A stretch of DNA of 64,000 nucleotides from contig NZ_CACVAD010000006.1 of the NCBI RefSeq assembly GCF_902726545.1, positions 1-64,000 of the forward strand, given 5' to 3'. This stretch comes from Yersinia artesiana. Lineage in GTDB: Bacteria > Pseudomonadota > Gammaproteobacteria > Enterobacterales > Enterobacteriaceae. Shown here piece by piece: positions 50,513 through 59,029 of the stretch. Numbering within the stretch: position 1 is the stretch's first letter; the number at the start of each line of letters is the position of its first letter. The position numbers and the translations under genes were made by a program. Under the pieces are notes generated by a model. That model searched no databases, was not told where the DNA came from, and saw only the letters and a program-made list of their open reading frames with translations.

Positions 50513-50540
50513 ACGTAGCACTCTACGTAGTATACTACGT
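50513..50540 (-). promoter_or_regulatory. Operator-like palindrome upstream of the 310-residue gene
   Basis: ACGTAGTATACTACGT (50525-50540) is a perfect 16-base palindrome, and a further ACGTAG lies at 50513-50518. It is 33-60 bases upstream of the start at 50480, the position of a repressor operator. Autoregulation by the gene product is possible. Confidence 0.6.
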
Positions 50541-50911
50541 TCTTTTTTGATTGTAATAAGCTTCTGTAACAGCTCTTCAAGCCTTGAATCTATTGATACT
50601 TAAGAGGTATGATATGCATCATATAAATGAGTATCCCGAAAACACTAGAAATTGACTATGTGCCTCAGATGACTGCCACGGGCAGCTTGTAGAAAACAGT
50701 AGGGAAACCGAGGAATGTTATCAGGTTAAAGAATAATTAAGGTTAATTGGTATTATAGAGAGTAGATCCCAATTGATAGACATCTAACATCCCCGCCATG
50801 GGATGATATATAGCCGTCAAAAGTGATTAAAACCTGCCTTGCAGGCATCCTTTAAGTGACAGAAAAAAAAGATGTACCAATTCCTTTGGATTAACTCAAA
50901 GGAACAGAGCA
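50541..50911. other. Intergenic region upstream of the first YagK/YfjJ-like gene
   Basis: About 370 bases. It contains the hairpin CCTGC-CTT-GCAGG (50833-50845), whose inverted partner lies after the next gene, and an A-run at 50864-50870. No gene I would support; a 21-codon frame at 50628 is unsupported. Confidence 0.4.
50833..50846. repeat. Inverted repeat flanking the first YagK/YfjJ-like gene, left copy
   Basis: CCTGCCTTGCAGGC here and its reverse complement GCCTGCAAGGCAGG at 51458-51471, one on each side of the gene. Each copy can also fold on itself (CCTGC/GCAGG). Confidence 0.6.
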
Positions 50912-51448
50912 ATGCAAAAACATTACCCACATTTAAAGAAAATCATCCCTAATGACTTCCTGCTGAACCTGATCAACCATCATCTTAATCAGATCCTGGC
51001 ATGTCACGCCAAGATACTGGCGTTTCGAATGGATTTTGATTACCAGCGGGGTACTAATCGATTCATTCGTAACTCCTCGGTCGAAATACAGGATGACCTC
51101 AGAGAGCTTACTCAGACAATGATCAGCCTTCCTGGCGTTGTCGGTAGTTTCTGGGTACTGGAATGGACATCAGAAGGGGCAGTTAATGCCCATGCTATTT
51201 TTTATCTTAATGGCCGGGAACATCAGAAATCATTCCCATTCATTTTACAGGCAGGGGAACAGTGGCATCAAATTACCTATGGCGAGGGAAAATACCAGCG
51301 ATGCAAACCAAAGGAATATCATCAGGACAACATTAACAATGTTGTTGAGTATCACAATAACGAAGCCATAAACAGTCTCAGACGTATAGCCAGTTATCTA
51401 ACAAAAGAAGACCAAAAATATGGTTATTTAATTTGGGGTTGTATATGA
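50912..51448 (+). CDS. YagK/YfjJ-like (inovirus Gp2 family) protein, copy 1
   Basis: 178 residues. AKILAFRMDFDYQRGTNRFIRNSS, PGVVGSFWVLEWTSEGAVNAHAIFYLNG and RRIASYLTKEDQKYGYLIWG give the layout of the YagK/YfjJ C-terminal domain, related to inovirus Gp2-type replication proteins (HUH-like -W-x-x-E ... H-A-I pattern). Island proteins of this type are of unproven role. AAGGA precedes the ATG. A second family member is at 59747. Confidence 0.7.
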   Translation: MQKHYPHLKKIIPNDFLLNLINHHLNQILACHAKILAFRMDFDYQRGTNRFIRNSSVEIQDDLRELTQTMISLPGVVGSFWVLEWTSEGAVNAHAIFYLNGREHQKSFPFILQAGEQWHQITYGEGKYQRCKPKEYHQDNINNVVEYHNNEAINSLRRIASYLTKEDQKYGYLIWGCI

Positions 51449-51457
51449 GGTTCCTTC

Positions 51458-51471
51458 GCCTGCAAGGCAGG
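51458..51471. repeat. Inverted repeat flanking the first YagK/YfjJ-like gene, right copy
   Basis: GCCTGCAAGGCAGG, the reverse complement of 50833-50846, ten bases after the stop codon. Confidence 0.6.
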
Positions 51472-51552
51472 GTAGACCAAGAAAGTTTAGTTAGTTTTTT
51501 ACAGCAGCACCGGTTGCTATGCCGGAGAGGGCTGCAGTAATTCTTAACCCAT

Positions 51553-51578
51553 CTCCGGTTCCCACTTAGCTACCGGAG
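51553..51578 (+). promoter_or_regulatory. Hairpin covering the alpA ribosome-binding site
   Basis: CTCCGGT (51553-51559) and ACCGGAG (51572-51578) form a perfect 7-base stem with a 12-base loop. The 3' arm contains the GGAG that serves as ribosome site nine bases before the AlpA start. Translation should be low unless the stem is opened. Confidence 0.6.
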
Positions 51579-51587
51579 AATCAAATC

Positions 51588-51794
51588 ATGACCGTTAAAC
51601 CTTCCCTGCTCGAAGATCAGTTTATCGATATGGTGTTTATCACCAGCCTACTTGGGGTTAGTGATAAATGGATATACCGACTCATCAAGGAGGGGCTTTT
51701 CCCTAAACAGATAAAGCTGGGACGCAGTTCTCGCTGGCGGAAAAGTGAAGTGGAAGCCTGGCTACAGGCGAGAATCGACGAATCACACAGCTAG
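51588..51794 (+). CDS. AlpA-family transcriptional activator
   Basis: 68 residues, typical of AlpA. A MerR-like winged helix-turn-helix: LGVSDKWIYRLIKEGLFPKQIKLG and SRWRKSEVEAWLQARI. AlpA proteins activate excision or integrase genes of CP4-57 and P4-like elements. The ribosome site is sequestered in a hairpin. Same strand as the YagK/YfjJ-like gene. Confidence 0.9.
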   Translation: MTVKPSLLEDQFIDMVFITSLLGVSDKWIYRLIKEGLFPKQIKLGRSSRWRKSEVEAWLQARIDESHS

Positions 51795-51896
51795 ATACCT
51801 CTCCTTACATATCACTTTCCTGACTGGCAGACTCTTTATCCGCTCATTGCGGAGGTTTGCGGCTGCCTGTCATTCAGTATTCAGGGATAATTCACC

Positions 51897-52472
51897 ATGA
51901 AAGAGACAAAGACGCGATATGACAGTTTGCTGGACAGCTATCAACGCTGGCTAAACGGGTTCACAAAACTAGCCATCATAAATGGCATGTGTCATCCCAA
52001 TATTCAGGCCAGCCATCATCTGATGGTGGGCAGCCTGTACTTTCCCGGCGCAGGGCAGATGACTGCAGTGGTACCACAATGCCTTTACCGACTGATTTAC
52101 GGAAGTCTGCAGCCAGAGCCAGTATCGGTTGTGACTGATATGCAAATCAGCCTTGAGACAAAGCAAAAAACTTTACTGCACCACCCAATGCTGGAAGGTA
52201 TATTGCTTAGTGAATGTATCCGCCTGAAGCAGCGTCCACTGGCAAATAGGCTGATTAGCCTATTACAACAATTCAGTTCACCGGAGCATCGCCACAAACT
52301 GGTCTGGCTATGTTGGTACGATTTGATGATAGGTGCGACGCTGGAAGACTGGCTGGATAACCTGAAACGTAAGGCACCTGAAGATCTAGGCTTGTGGCTG
52401 GTTGGACGGCAGGAGGAAAACATATCCCTCACGCAAATGATGGATGAATATCTGCTATTTACCGGCCACTAA
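51897..52472 (+). CDS. Hypothetical island protein, paralogue of 58618-59019
   Basis: 191 residues, no recognised domain. Helical, with several Trp and Cys. MLEGILLSECIRLKQRPLANRLISLL and LVWLCWYDLMIGATLEDWLD correspond closely to the protein at 58618-59019 (PGVLLSECYRLGKSRLAEQL ... LLCWCELVAGRDLDEWY). Both sit beside a YagK/YfjJ-like gene, so they belong to the same backbone module. Function unknown. Confidence 0.7.
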   Translation: MKETKTRYDSLLDSYQRWLNGFTKLAIINGMCHPNIQASHHLMVGSLYFPGAGQMTAVVPQCLYRLIYGSLQPEPVSVVTDMQISLETKQKTLLHHPMLEGILLSECIRLKQRPLANRLISLLQQFSSPEHRHKLVWLCWYDLMIGATLEDWLDNLKRKAPEDLGLWLVGRQEENISLTQMMDEYLLFTGH

Positions 52473-52553
52473 TATCAGTTCCGATCTGTGCCGAACTGCT
52501 TTACTCCCAGGAAAAAAAGCAGAGTTTTTTCTCCGTAACTGAATCGCCACGGA

Positions 52554-53141
52554 TTATCTAGACACTTCTGAGCCGTTGATAATATTGATTTTTATATTCC
52601 GTCGGTGGCATCCGATCACTCGAACCATACCGACGCTTACTGTTATAAAACATTTCGATGTAATCAAAAATATCGCTGCGTGCTTCTTCCCGTGTTCCGT
52701 AGATCTTTTCTTTATCCGTTCACGCTTCAGTAGCTGGAAAAAGCTTTCTGCAACTGCGCTGTCGTGACAGTTATCAAGACGGCTCATACTGCCCTCCAGA
52801 CCGTACGATTTCAGGAACGACTGCCACTCATGGCTTGTGTACTGACTACCTTGATCAGAATGAACCAGCACCTGTTTTTGGGGATTACGTCGCCACACGG
52901 CCATCAAAAGTGCATTCAGAACAATACCTTTTGTCATCCGCGGTTGCATTGACCAGCCGATAACTTTGCGCGAGAACAGGCCAACAACTACGGCCAGATA
53001 CAGCCAGCCTTCGTGGGTTTCGATAATGATGGGCTTTACCGTTATTATCTTCATGAAACGCTCGATAGCCTGACCTGTCGTTATGACCGAAAATACTGGC
53101 CGGGGCTCCCTGGCATCCTGCAAGTTATAGCCAGGCAGCAC
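52554..53141 (-). pseudogene. IS3-family transposase remnant
   Basis: The integrase core THEGWLYLAVVVGLFSRKVIGWSM, VLVHSDQGSQYTSHEWQSFL and LDNCHDSAVAESFFQLLKRERI (second D and E of the DDE site) is intact. A frameshift after LKRERI moves the true C-terminus, which reads EKIYGTREEARSDIFDYIEM and PPTEYKNQYYQRLRSV in another frame. The N-terminal half of OrfB and all of OrfA are absent or corrupted, so the element is dead. Confidence 0.85.
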
Positions 53142-53588
53142 CCGGAAATTTGATGTCTGTCAGAAAGTGATCGGGCCATCATTAACGGGCGCGGCAAAAT
53201 GCCCCCCGATTATCTCCGCGAATTATTCAGTAGCATCGAGAACGTCAGACCGGCCCATGGGGTCTGCCGAAAGAGTTTACGTTGACGGACAGTAGTTTGG
53301 CTACGCTGGCCACTGTAACGCTGGATCATAGTGAAGTGATCTCCGCAGATACGGTAAAAGTACGCCGGAGTGAATTCAGCAAAAGGGGAGAACGGGGAGC
53401 ATGGTCATTTAAGTCACTGAAGGCAGTCGATATGTAGGCCACTGATATGGAAGAAGATCTTATCTGCCCTCTGACTGTTCTGCCAGGCCAACTGAAGTTA
53501 ATGGCAACAGCAACCATAACGGTTACTGAATTACTAGGTGAATGCTTCTATAGTAGAATGACCTTAGGAATCACATGGAAAAGAAACG
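53142..53588. other. Degraded sequence between the IS remnant and the PHP-ATPase gene
   Basis: Short open stretches in shifting plus-strand frames (for example 53154-53285 and about 53283-53438) separated by stops; they look like remains of genes damaged with the IS element. I cannot name a family. The promoter of the PHP-ATPase gene probably lies in the last 60 bases. Confidence 0.4.
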
Positions 53589-56276
53589 ATGACGGTAGGA
53601 TCGTGCTGGTTTAAATTTGATTTTCATAACCATACCCCAGCCTCAGATGACTACAGAGTACCGGATCTCCAGCCCCGGGAATGGCTGCTGGCTTACATGC
53701 GACAGCAGGTCGACTGTGTTGTCATCAGTGACCATAACAGTGGGGCCTGGATTGACGTGTTGAAAGCGGAACTGGCGAACATGTCCCGGGATGCCAGTTC
53801 CGGTGAACTGGCAGACTTCCGGCCGCTGACTCTGTTTCCGGGGGTGGAGCTCACGGCCACCGGCAACGTTCATATCCTCGCCGTGTTGCACACACAGAGC
53901 ACCAGCGCCGAGGTGGAACGGCTACTGGCACAGTGCAACAACAACTGCCCTATTTCGCGTGAAACACCCAATCATGAGCTTGTTCTTCAGCTGGGACCCG
54001 CGGGCATCATCAGCAATATCCGCCGTAACCCCGAAGCGGTTTGTATCCTCGCACACATTGATGCAGCGAAAGGCGTTCTGACAAGCCTTACTAATCAGGG
54101 GGAACTGACGGCCGCTTTTCAGTCAAAGCCTCATGCAGTGGAGATCAGGCACCGGGAGGAGGAGATAACCAACGGGACTCACCGACGTCTAATTGCGGAT
54201 TTGCCATGGCTCCGGGGATCAGATGCACACCACCCTGAACAAGCGGGAGTGCGCACCTGCTGGCTGAAGATGTCCGCCCCTGATTTTGACGGTCTCAGAC
54301 ATGCATTACTCGATCCGGAAAACTGCGTGCTGTTCGATGATAATCCACCGGAGGCACCAGCTTCACATTTGCGCAGCCTGACATTCAGGACCCGTCTTTG
54401 CCAGCCGGCGGATCAGAATGGAGCTTTCATTGAGTTTAGCCCGTTTTACAACGCGGTGATTGGTTCCCGGGGTAGTGGTAAGTCCACGCTTATCGAAAGT
54501 ATCCGCCTGGCCATGCGAAAAATCGAAGGGCTGACCGTGTCTCAAAGCAACAAGCTTAACCAGTTTAGTCAGACGGGGGCGGGCATGGATGCGGATTCTT
54601 TCATCGAGTGTGTGTTCCGCAAAGAAGGCACCGATTTTAGGCTCAGTTGGCGGCCCGGCGGTCGTCATGAATTGCATATACGGAGTGATGGTGAATGGGT
54701 TCCTGACACCCACTGGTCGGCCGATCGTTTTCCCCTCTCGATCTACAGCCAGAAAATGCTCTATGAGCTGGCCTCGGACACTGGCGCATTCCTGCGCGTC
54801 TGTGATGACAGTCCGCGGGTTAACAAACGAGCGTGGAAGGAGCGCTGGGATCAGCTGGAAAGGGACTATCTGAATGAACAGCTCACACTGCGGAGCCTCA
54901 GGGCAAAGCTGGTAAGTGCAGGCACACTGCAGGGGGAATTATCCGATGCTCAACGTGCTGTCAGCCAGCTGCAGTCAAGCGCCTATTACCCGGTCTGCAA
55001 CCGACTGGCCCAGGCCAAGGCCGAACTGTCTGCGGCCACCTTGCCCTTGGAGCACTATGAACAGCGAATTGCCAACCTTCAGGCTCTTGCTGCAGAAACG
55101 CAGCCGTTAACTGCAACCCTGCAGGCCCCCTCCGGTCAGCTGGCAGAATTTATGGCGCGACTGTCGTCTGTGCAACAGCAGTATGATCAGCATCTCTGTT
55201 CTCTTCTGTCAGAATGTGCAGCAACGCTTGATAGTATCAGGAGAGAACAGGCTTTCACTGCGCTCGGAACAGCTGTGAGTGACCAGGAGACTGCAGTAGA
55301 AAGCGAAGCTATTGCCCTCCGGGAGCAGGGTTTGAATCCTGATGTCCTCAATGATCTGATGGCACGCATTGAATCGCTGCAACATGAGCTGAGAAATTAC
55401 GACGGGCTGGACGGCGCGATTGCAGCCTCAGTGACACGGTCTGAGCTGCTGATGACCCAGATGCGTGAGCACCGGATGACACTGACTAATAACCGCAAAG
55501 CATTTATCTCTTCCCTGTCGCTTAGCGCACTTGAAATCAAAATCCTGCCCCTGTGCGCGCCGCATGATGACATTGTATCGGGTTACCAGGCGGTTACCGG
55601 GATCAATAACTTTGCCGAACGTATCTACGACAACGATGAGGGGAGTGGGCTGCTGCACGATTTTATCAGCCAGCGTCCGTTCAGTCCGCTGCCTGCTGCA
55701 ACAGAGAATAAATACAGAGCTCTGGACGAGCTGAAAGCGCTGCATCATGACATACGCCTGGAGGCTTCAGGAGCAGGTGCAGCACTGCACGGGACGTTCC
55801 GAAATCGGCTCAGAAGTCTGACTGACCAGCAGATGGATGCGCTGCAATGCTGGTATCCGGATGATGGGATCCACATTCGGTACCAGACGCCCGGAGGAGG
55901 GATGGAAGACATTTCCTCTGCCTCACCGGGACAAAAAGGGGCGAGCATGTTGCAGTTCCTGCTGTCGTATGGCACCGATCCTCTCCTGCTGGATCAACCA
56001 GAAGATGACCTGGACTGCCTGATGCTGAGCATGAGCGTGATCCCTGCCATCATGGCTAACAAAAAACGCCGCCAGCTGATTATTGTGTCACACTCTGCCC
56101 CTATCGTGGTTAACGGCGATGCAGAATACGTTATCAGTATGCAGCACGATCGGACTGGCCTGTACCCGGGGCTCTGTGGAGCACTGCAGGAAGTGCCGCT
56201 GAAGGCACTGATATGCCGGCAAATGGAAGGAGGTGAGAAAGCGTTTCGTTCGCGGTATGAACGCATTCTGAGCTGA
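53589..56276 (+). CDS. PHP phosphoesterase fused to SMC/ABC-type ATPase
   Basis: 895 residues. N-terminal PHP domain with its metal ligands in order: FDFHNH (His13, His15), VISDHNSG, FPGVELT, ILAHID and LRGSDAHHP (to about residue 215). Then Walker A GSRGSGKST (residues 292-300), a long coiled coil (about 415-640, rich in Leu, Ala, Gln and Glu), ABC signature SPGQKG near 780, Walker B LLLDQPEDDLD near 798 and the H-loop IIVSHSAP. So an ABC/SMC-type ATPase carries a metal-dependent phosphoesterase; cutting of nucleic acid or nucleotides on a trigger is the likely role (inference). Some pipelines call similar proteins TrlF family; I have not checked. Convergent with the HEPN gene. Confidence 0.85.
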   Translation: MTVGSCWFKFDFHNHTPASDDYRVPDLQPREWLLAYMRQQVDCVVISDHNSGAWIDVLKAELANMSRDASSGELADFRPLTLFPGVELTATGNVHILAVLHTQSTSAEVERLLAQCNNNCPISRETPNHELVLQLGPAGIISNIRRNPEAVCILAHIDAAKGVLTSLTNQGELTAAFQSKPHAVEIRHREEEITNGTHRRLIADLPWLRGSDAHHPEQAGVRTCWLKMSAPDFDGLRHALLDPENCVLFDDNPPEAPASHLRSLTFRTRLCQPADQNGAFIEFSPFYNAVIGSRGSGKSTLIESIRLAMRKIEGLTVSQSNKLNQFSQTGAGMDADSFIECVFRKEGTDFRLSWRPGGRHELHIRSDGEWVPDTHWSADRFPLSIYSQKMLYELASDTGAFLRVCDDSPRVNKRAWKERWDQLERDYLNEQLTLRSLRAKLVSAGTLQGELSDAQRAVSQLQSSAYYPVCNRLAQAKAELSAATLPLEHYEQRIANLQALAAETQPLTATLQAPSGQLAEFMARLSSVQQQYDQHLCSLLSECAATLDSIRREQAFTALGTAVSDQETAVESEAIALREQGLNPDVLNDLMARIESLQHELRNYDGLDGAIAASVTRSELLMTQMREHRMTLTNNRKAFISSLSLSALEIKILPLCAPHDDIVSGYQAVTGINNFAERIYDNDEGSGLLHDFISQRPFSPLPAATENKYRALDELKALHHDIRLEASGAGAALHGTFRNRLRSLTDQQMDALQCWYPDDGIHIRYQTPGGGMEDISSASPGQKGASMLQFLLSYGTDPLLLDQPEDDLDCLMLSMSVIPAIMANKKRRQLIIVSHSAPIVVNGDAEYVISMQHDRTGLYPGLCGALQEVPLKALICRQMEGGEKAFRSRYERILS

Positions 56277-56312
56277 GGGATGGAACCATCCTTACAGCAG
56301 GCGCCTAGTATT

Positions 56313-56346
56313 AGACGCAGAGGTCAGACCGGAATCCTCTGCGTCT
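56313..56346. terminator. Bidirectional hairpin between the PHP-ATPase and HEPN genes
   Basis: AGACGCAGAGG, 12-base loop, CCTCTGCGTCT: perfect 11-base stem in the 153-base gap between the convergent genes. Weak T-run on both sides. Confidence 0.55.
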
Positions 56347-56429
56347 ATTCCCTAATCACGGTGCGACCCTCCTGTTTCCCCCCAGGCCTCTGATTTCCTC
56401 ATCACCCACTCCGCCAGGACGCCTGCATA

Positions 56430-58259
56430 TCAGTGATGTGCATTCAGCCATGCAATCAAACAGGTGTCGCTACGGGATAGTGTCCTCTCATTCAGTTGTT
56501 TCTCAATGGCTGCGACCGCTTTCTTTTCTGTGATCTCATGTAATGGATTCAGTTCTCTGAAAACCGACTCCGCGGTGAACTGGCACCGGGTAAATGCTTC
56601 CTCAGCGCTACTGATGGTCGGGTGGATCACCACAACATTAAACAACGCGTTGATGGTTGCCCGCAGATAGTGTTCAAGATTTACCGTCAGCAGATCAATA
56701 TGCGGGCTGGTACCTGCGTTGTGCACAATGGTGTTTCTCAGCAGGTACAGGCGGTGGAGATGCCGGGTGACTTTCTTGGCGTGCAGCTCCAGTTTATCCG
56801 CCATCTTTTCGGGTGAAGCGCAGATCCCCGCAAGCTTCCGCACCCTGTACATAACATAGGGGTAGCGCTGCAAATCGACCTGCAGCTCCCGGGCACGGTT
56901 CGTATCTTTCAGAAAGGCGTACAGCTGGCCTAGCGGTAGCGAGGCAACTTGCTCTGCGCGTAAGGAGTGACCCGGCTCCCGCAGAATAAAACGGAGCACC
57001 TGGCGCAACGAAAACAGCTGTTTGACAATATAATCCAGTACCATACATGGAACCACAACGCTGATGACATGCTGTTCGTGTGACGGTGTGCCGGGTGCCA
57101 CGCCTAAGGTTAATGATTCAAGGGCAGACCAGTAAGCGGTGAAACGGCTCTCCTGAACCTGACTTTCAATACCGTTACGGAAAAAACGAAACGCGGAACT
57201 GATTTTTTTGCGGGACACATCCGAGGTATCGGTAAACAGTCGATTCATCGCCACCATAAAGCGTGCAAATTCTTCGTCAGTTAACCGATCCGCATTCGCC
57301 TCGATTTCATTATCGAAACGTGCCACTTCGGTTTCACCCTCCTCCCGGATGATGATGAACTGCTTCTGGACGGAGATTTCCCCCTTACCCGCCATGTAGG
57401 CAATCACATCCAGGGATTCGCGAAGCATCTGCCCGGCCATATTACGCGCTGATGCGTCAGACATTGAGCAGACCGGGATGTCGACAGAGAGGGAAAAGCG
57501 GGAACGGGCATCATCAAGTGGGCGGAATACACAGCCGTTAAACTCCAGTGTCGGTCCCTGCGTGCTCAGCAGGGTATGCAGTTTCTCACTGGTAATAAAC
57601 ATGCGGACCGTGATATTTCTTGTCGGGGTCACAAGTTTCTGCCGGAACGAATGAAATACGGCCTGGAAACTGTCTGGTTCAGCACTCACGTTTCGGAAAA
57701 TATTGATGTACAGCAGATAACACTCCGTGAGCGTCATTCCCCGTGTGAGTAGGACACTCATGATCCCGTTCGTCAGGGCGTAAATCTCCTGCGCATCGCT
57801 ATTTTCAAGGGGGTGTGCCGAATACAGCTCCTGTTCAAGCATCTCAAGAGCCTCAGTGATATAACTGGCCTCGGTGATATCCGCCAGTTGTACGCAGAGG
57901 CTACAGATAAGACGAGGACGTTTTTCCACCGGGCTGCGAGTGGGGTCAACCAGCAAATCTCTGTCCAGAAGACTCACCAGTTGAGCGGGGATACCCTTAA
58001 ATGCCTCTCTCTTGAAAATTTGATCGGTCTCGAGTAACTCGAGCAGTTCAGTGGCCACCCGGAGTCTTTTTTTATCGGCACTGAAACGATCTTCCATTTC
58101 ATAAAGAAACAGCAGTTCGCGGATGGTGCTGAGTGGATTGCTGTATCCGACCCGGTCGGTATCCGGGCTGTTTTTATGGCAGAAGTTGGACCAGCATTCA
58201 ATAAAATAGAGCTGACGCTCGGTGAGTACATCCCTGCTCAGACGTCGGTCGATACGCAT
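56430..58259 (-). CDS. Large HEPN-motif protein (putative RNase effector)
   Basis: 609 residues, predicted all-helical at both ends. Near the C-terminus LHRLYLLRNTIVHNAG carries R-x4-H (Arg508, His513), the catalytic motif of HEPN ribonucleases, in the setting seen in Apea-like HEPN domains. Residues 1-400 match nothing I recognise; TAYWSALESLTLG near 375 is a helix often found in such HEPN proteins. No signal peptide or membrane segment. It converges on the PHP-ATPase gene with a shared hairpin between, and both are bracketed by duplicated island genes, which suggests joint transfer. RNase activity is inferred from the motif. Confidence 0.7.
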   Translation of the reverse strand: MRIDRRLSRDVLTERQLYFIECWSNFCHKNSPDTDRVGYSNPLSTIRELLFLYEMEDRFSADKKRLRVATELLELLETDQIFKREAFKGIPAQLVSLLDRDLLVDPTRSPVEKRPRLICSLCVQLADITEASYITEALEMLEQELYSAHPLENSDAQEIYALTNGIMSVLLTRGMTLTECYLLYINIFRNVSAEPDSFQAVFHSFRQKLVTPTRNITVRMFITSEKLHTLLSTQGPTLEFNGCVFRPLDDARSRFSLSVDIPVCSMSDASARNMAGQMLRESLDVIAYMAGKGEISVQKQFIIIREEGETEVARFDNEIEANADRLTDEEFARFMVAMNRLFTDTSDVSRKKISSAFRFFRNGIESQVQESRFTAYWSALESLTLGVAPGTPSHEQHVISVVVPCMVLDYIVKQLFSLRQVLRFILREPGHSLRAEQVASLPLGQLYAFLKDTNRARELQVDLQRYPYVMYRVRKLAGICASPEKMADKLELHAKKVTRHLHRLYLLRNTIVHNAGTSPHIDLLTVNLEHYLRATINALFNVVVIHPTISSAEEAFTRCQFTAESVFRELNPLHEITEKKAVAAIEKQLNERTLSRSDTCLIAWLNAHH

Positions 58260-58408
58260 AGGTCTGGAAATCTCTTGTGCAGTGAGTTATTATTCATTCA
58301 TACCATATTTAAATCATCTGCCGCCATGCGGGGGATGTCACCGAAAAAAACGGCTCTCCCTTCCGTCAGTGGCTCAGTCCCGGGAAGGTTCAGGGCCTCA
58401 TATTCAGA

Positions 58409-58434
58409 AAGCCATCCTTCGGGGTGGCTTTTTT
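58409..58434 (+). terminator. Orphan plus-strand terminator upstream of the HEPN gene
   Basis: AAGCCATCC, loop TTCG, GGGTGGCTT, then TTTT. No plus-strand gene precedes it (the HEPN gene starts at 58259 on the other strand), so it would end a short non-coding RNA starting after 58260 or act as an attenuator for genes to its right. Confidence 0.65.
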
Positions 58435-58501
58435 CGTTTCAGAGATCGGTGACTGGCAACAAGGATTTAGCGGCTCTGATTTCATTAATCTCCCTGTAAT
58501 A

Positions 58502-58627
58502 TTACTCTCGTTCGACAACAAACCACAGCGAAGTGTAGAACTGCTCGATGGTCAGTCCGTCCCGTCCAGCCACTTCACAGAACAGGGCCATTGTCAGTGA
58601 AATTCCCTTCGGCAAAAATGGAACCAT
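58502..58627 (-). CDS. Possible small protein upstream of the HEPN gene
   Basis: 41 codons from ATG at 58627: begins MVPFLPKGISLTMALFCEV and ends YTSLWFVVERE. Protein-like composition (alternating hydrophobic and acidic residues), but no homologue known to me, and it overlaps the start of the opposite-strand gene at 58618. It lies on the HEPN strand, 243 bases upstream. It could be a leader peptide or small antitoxin, or chance. Confidence 0.25.
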   Translation of the reverse strand: MVPFLPKGISLTMALFCEVAGRDGLTIEQFYTSLWFVVERE

Positions 58628-59019
58628 ACCGAATCGGAATTGTCGTCCCACAGTGTCTGTTACAGGTCACTCAAACATCCCAGGAGGAAGAGTGTGCTGT
58701 TATCCCCCGACTGAACAAACGTACTGACTATTCTCTGTTACCTGGAGTTTTGCTCAGTGAATGTTACCGCCTTGGGAAAAGCAGACTGGCGGAACAATTA
58801 CAGATGTTATTCCGGCTGCATACGCAACCGGGCTTTCGACAAACGCTGACACTACTCTGCTGGTGTGAACTGGTTGCAGGCCGGGATTTGGATGAATGGT
58901 ATTCGCTGCACTTACCGCTCCCTGACACGCTGAAGCAATGGATGTCAGAAAAACAAAAATCATACTGGGGACTGAAAACACTAACTGAAAATTATATTCG
59001 TGCCACCAGGCCAATGTGA
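58618..59019 (+). CDS. Hypothetical island protein, paralogue of 51897-52472
   Basis: 133 residues from the ATG at 58618; a TTG at 58591 is the alternative. GVLLSECYRLGKSRLAEQL and TLLCWCELVAGRDLDEWYSLHL correspond to the central and C-terminal parts of the protein at 51897. It is about 55 residues shorter at the N-terminus, so it may be truncated. Followed after 10 bases by the zinc-ribbon gene. Confidence 0.6.
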   Translation: MEPYRIGIVVPQCLLQVTQTSQEEECAVIPRLNKRTDYSLLPGVLLSECYRLGKSRLAEQLQMLFRLHTQPGFRQTLTLLCWCELVAGRDLDEWYSLHLPLPDTLKQWMSEKQKSYWGLKTLTENYIRATRPM

Positions 59020-59029
59020 GGTCTGGAAA

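Noticed and set aside
53154-53285. Frame with a segment INGRGKMPPDYLRELFSSI that resembles a Sec7-domain loop
   Set aside because: Only 43 codons, no start codon with a ribosome site, stops on both sides; the resemblance is too short to support a Sec7 call. Kept only as degraded sequence.
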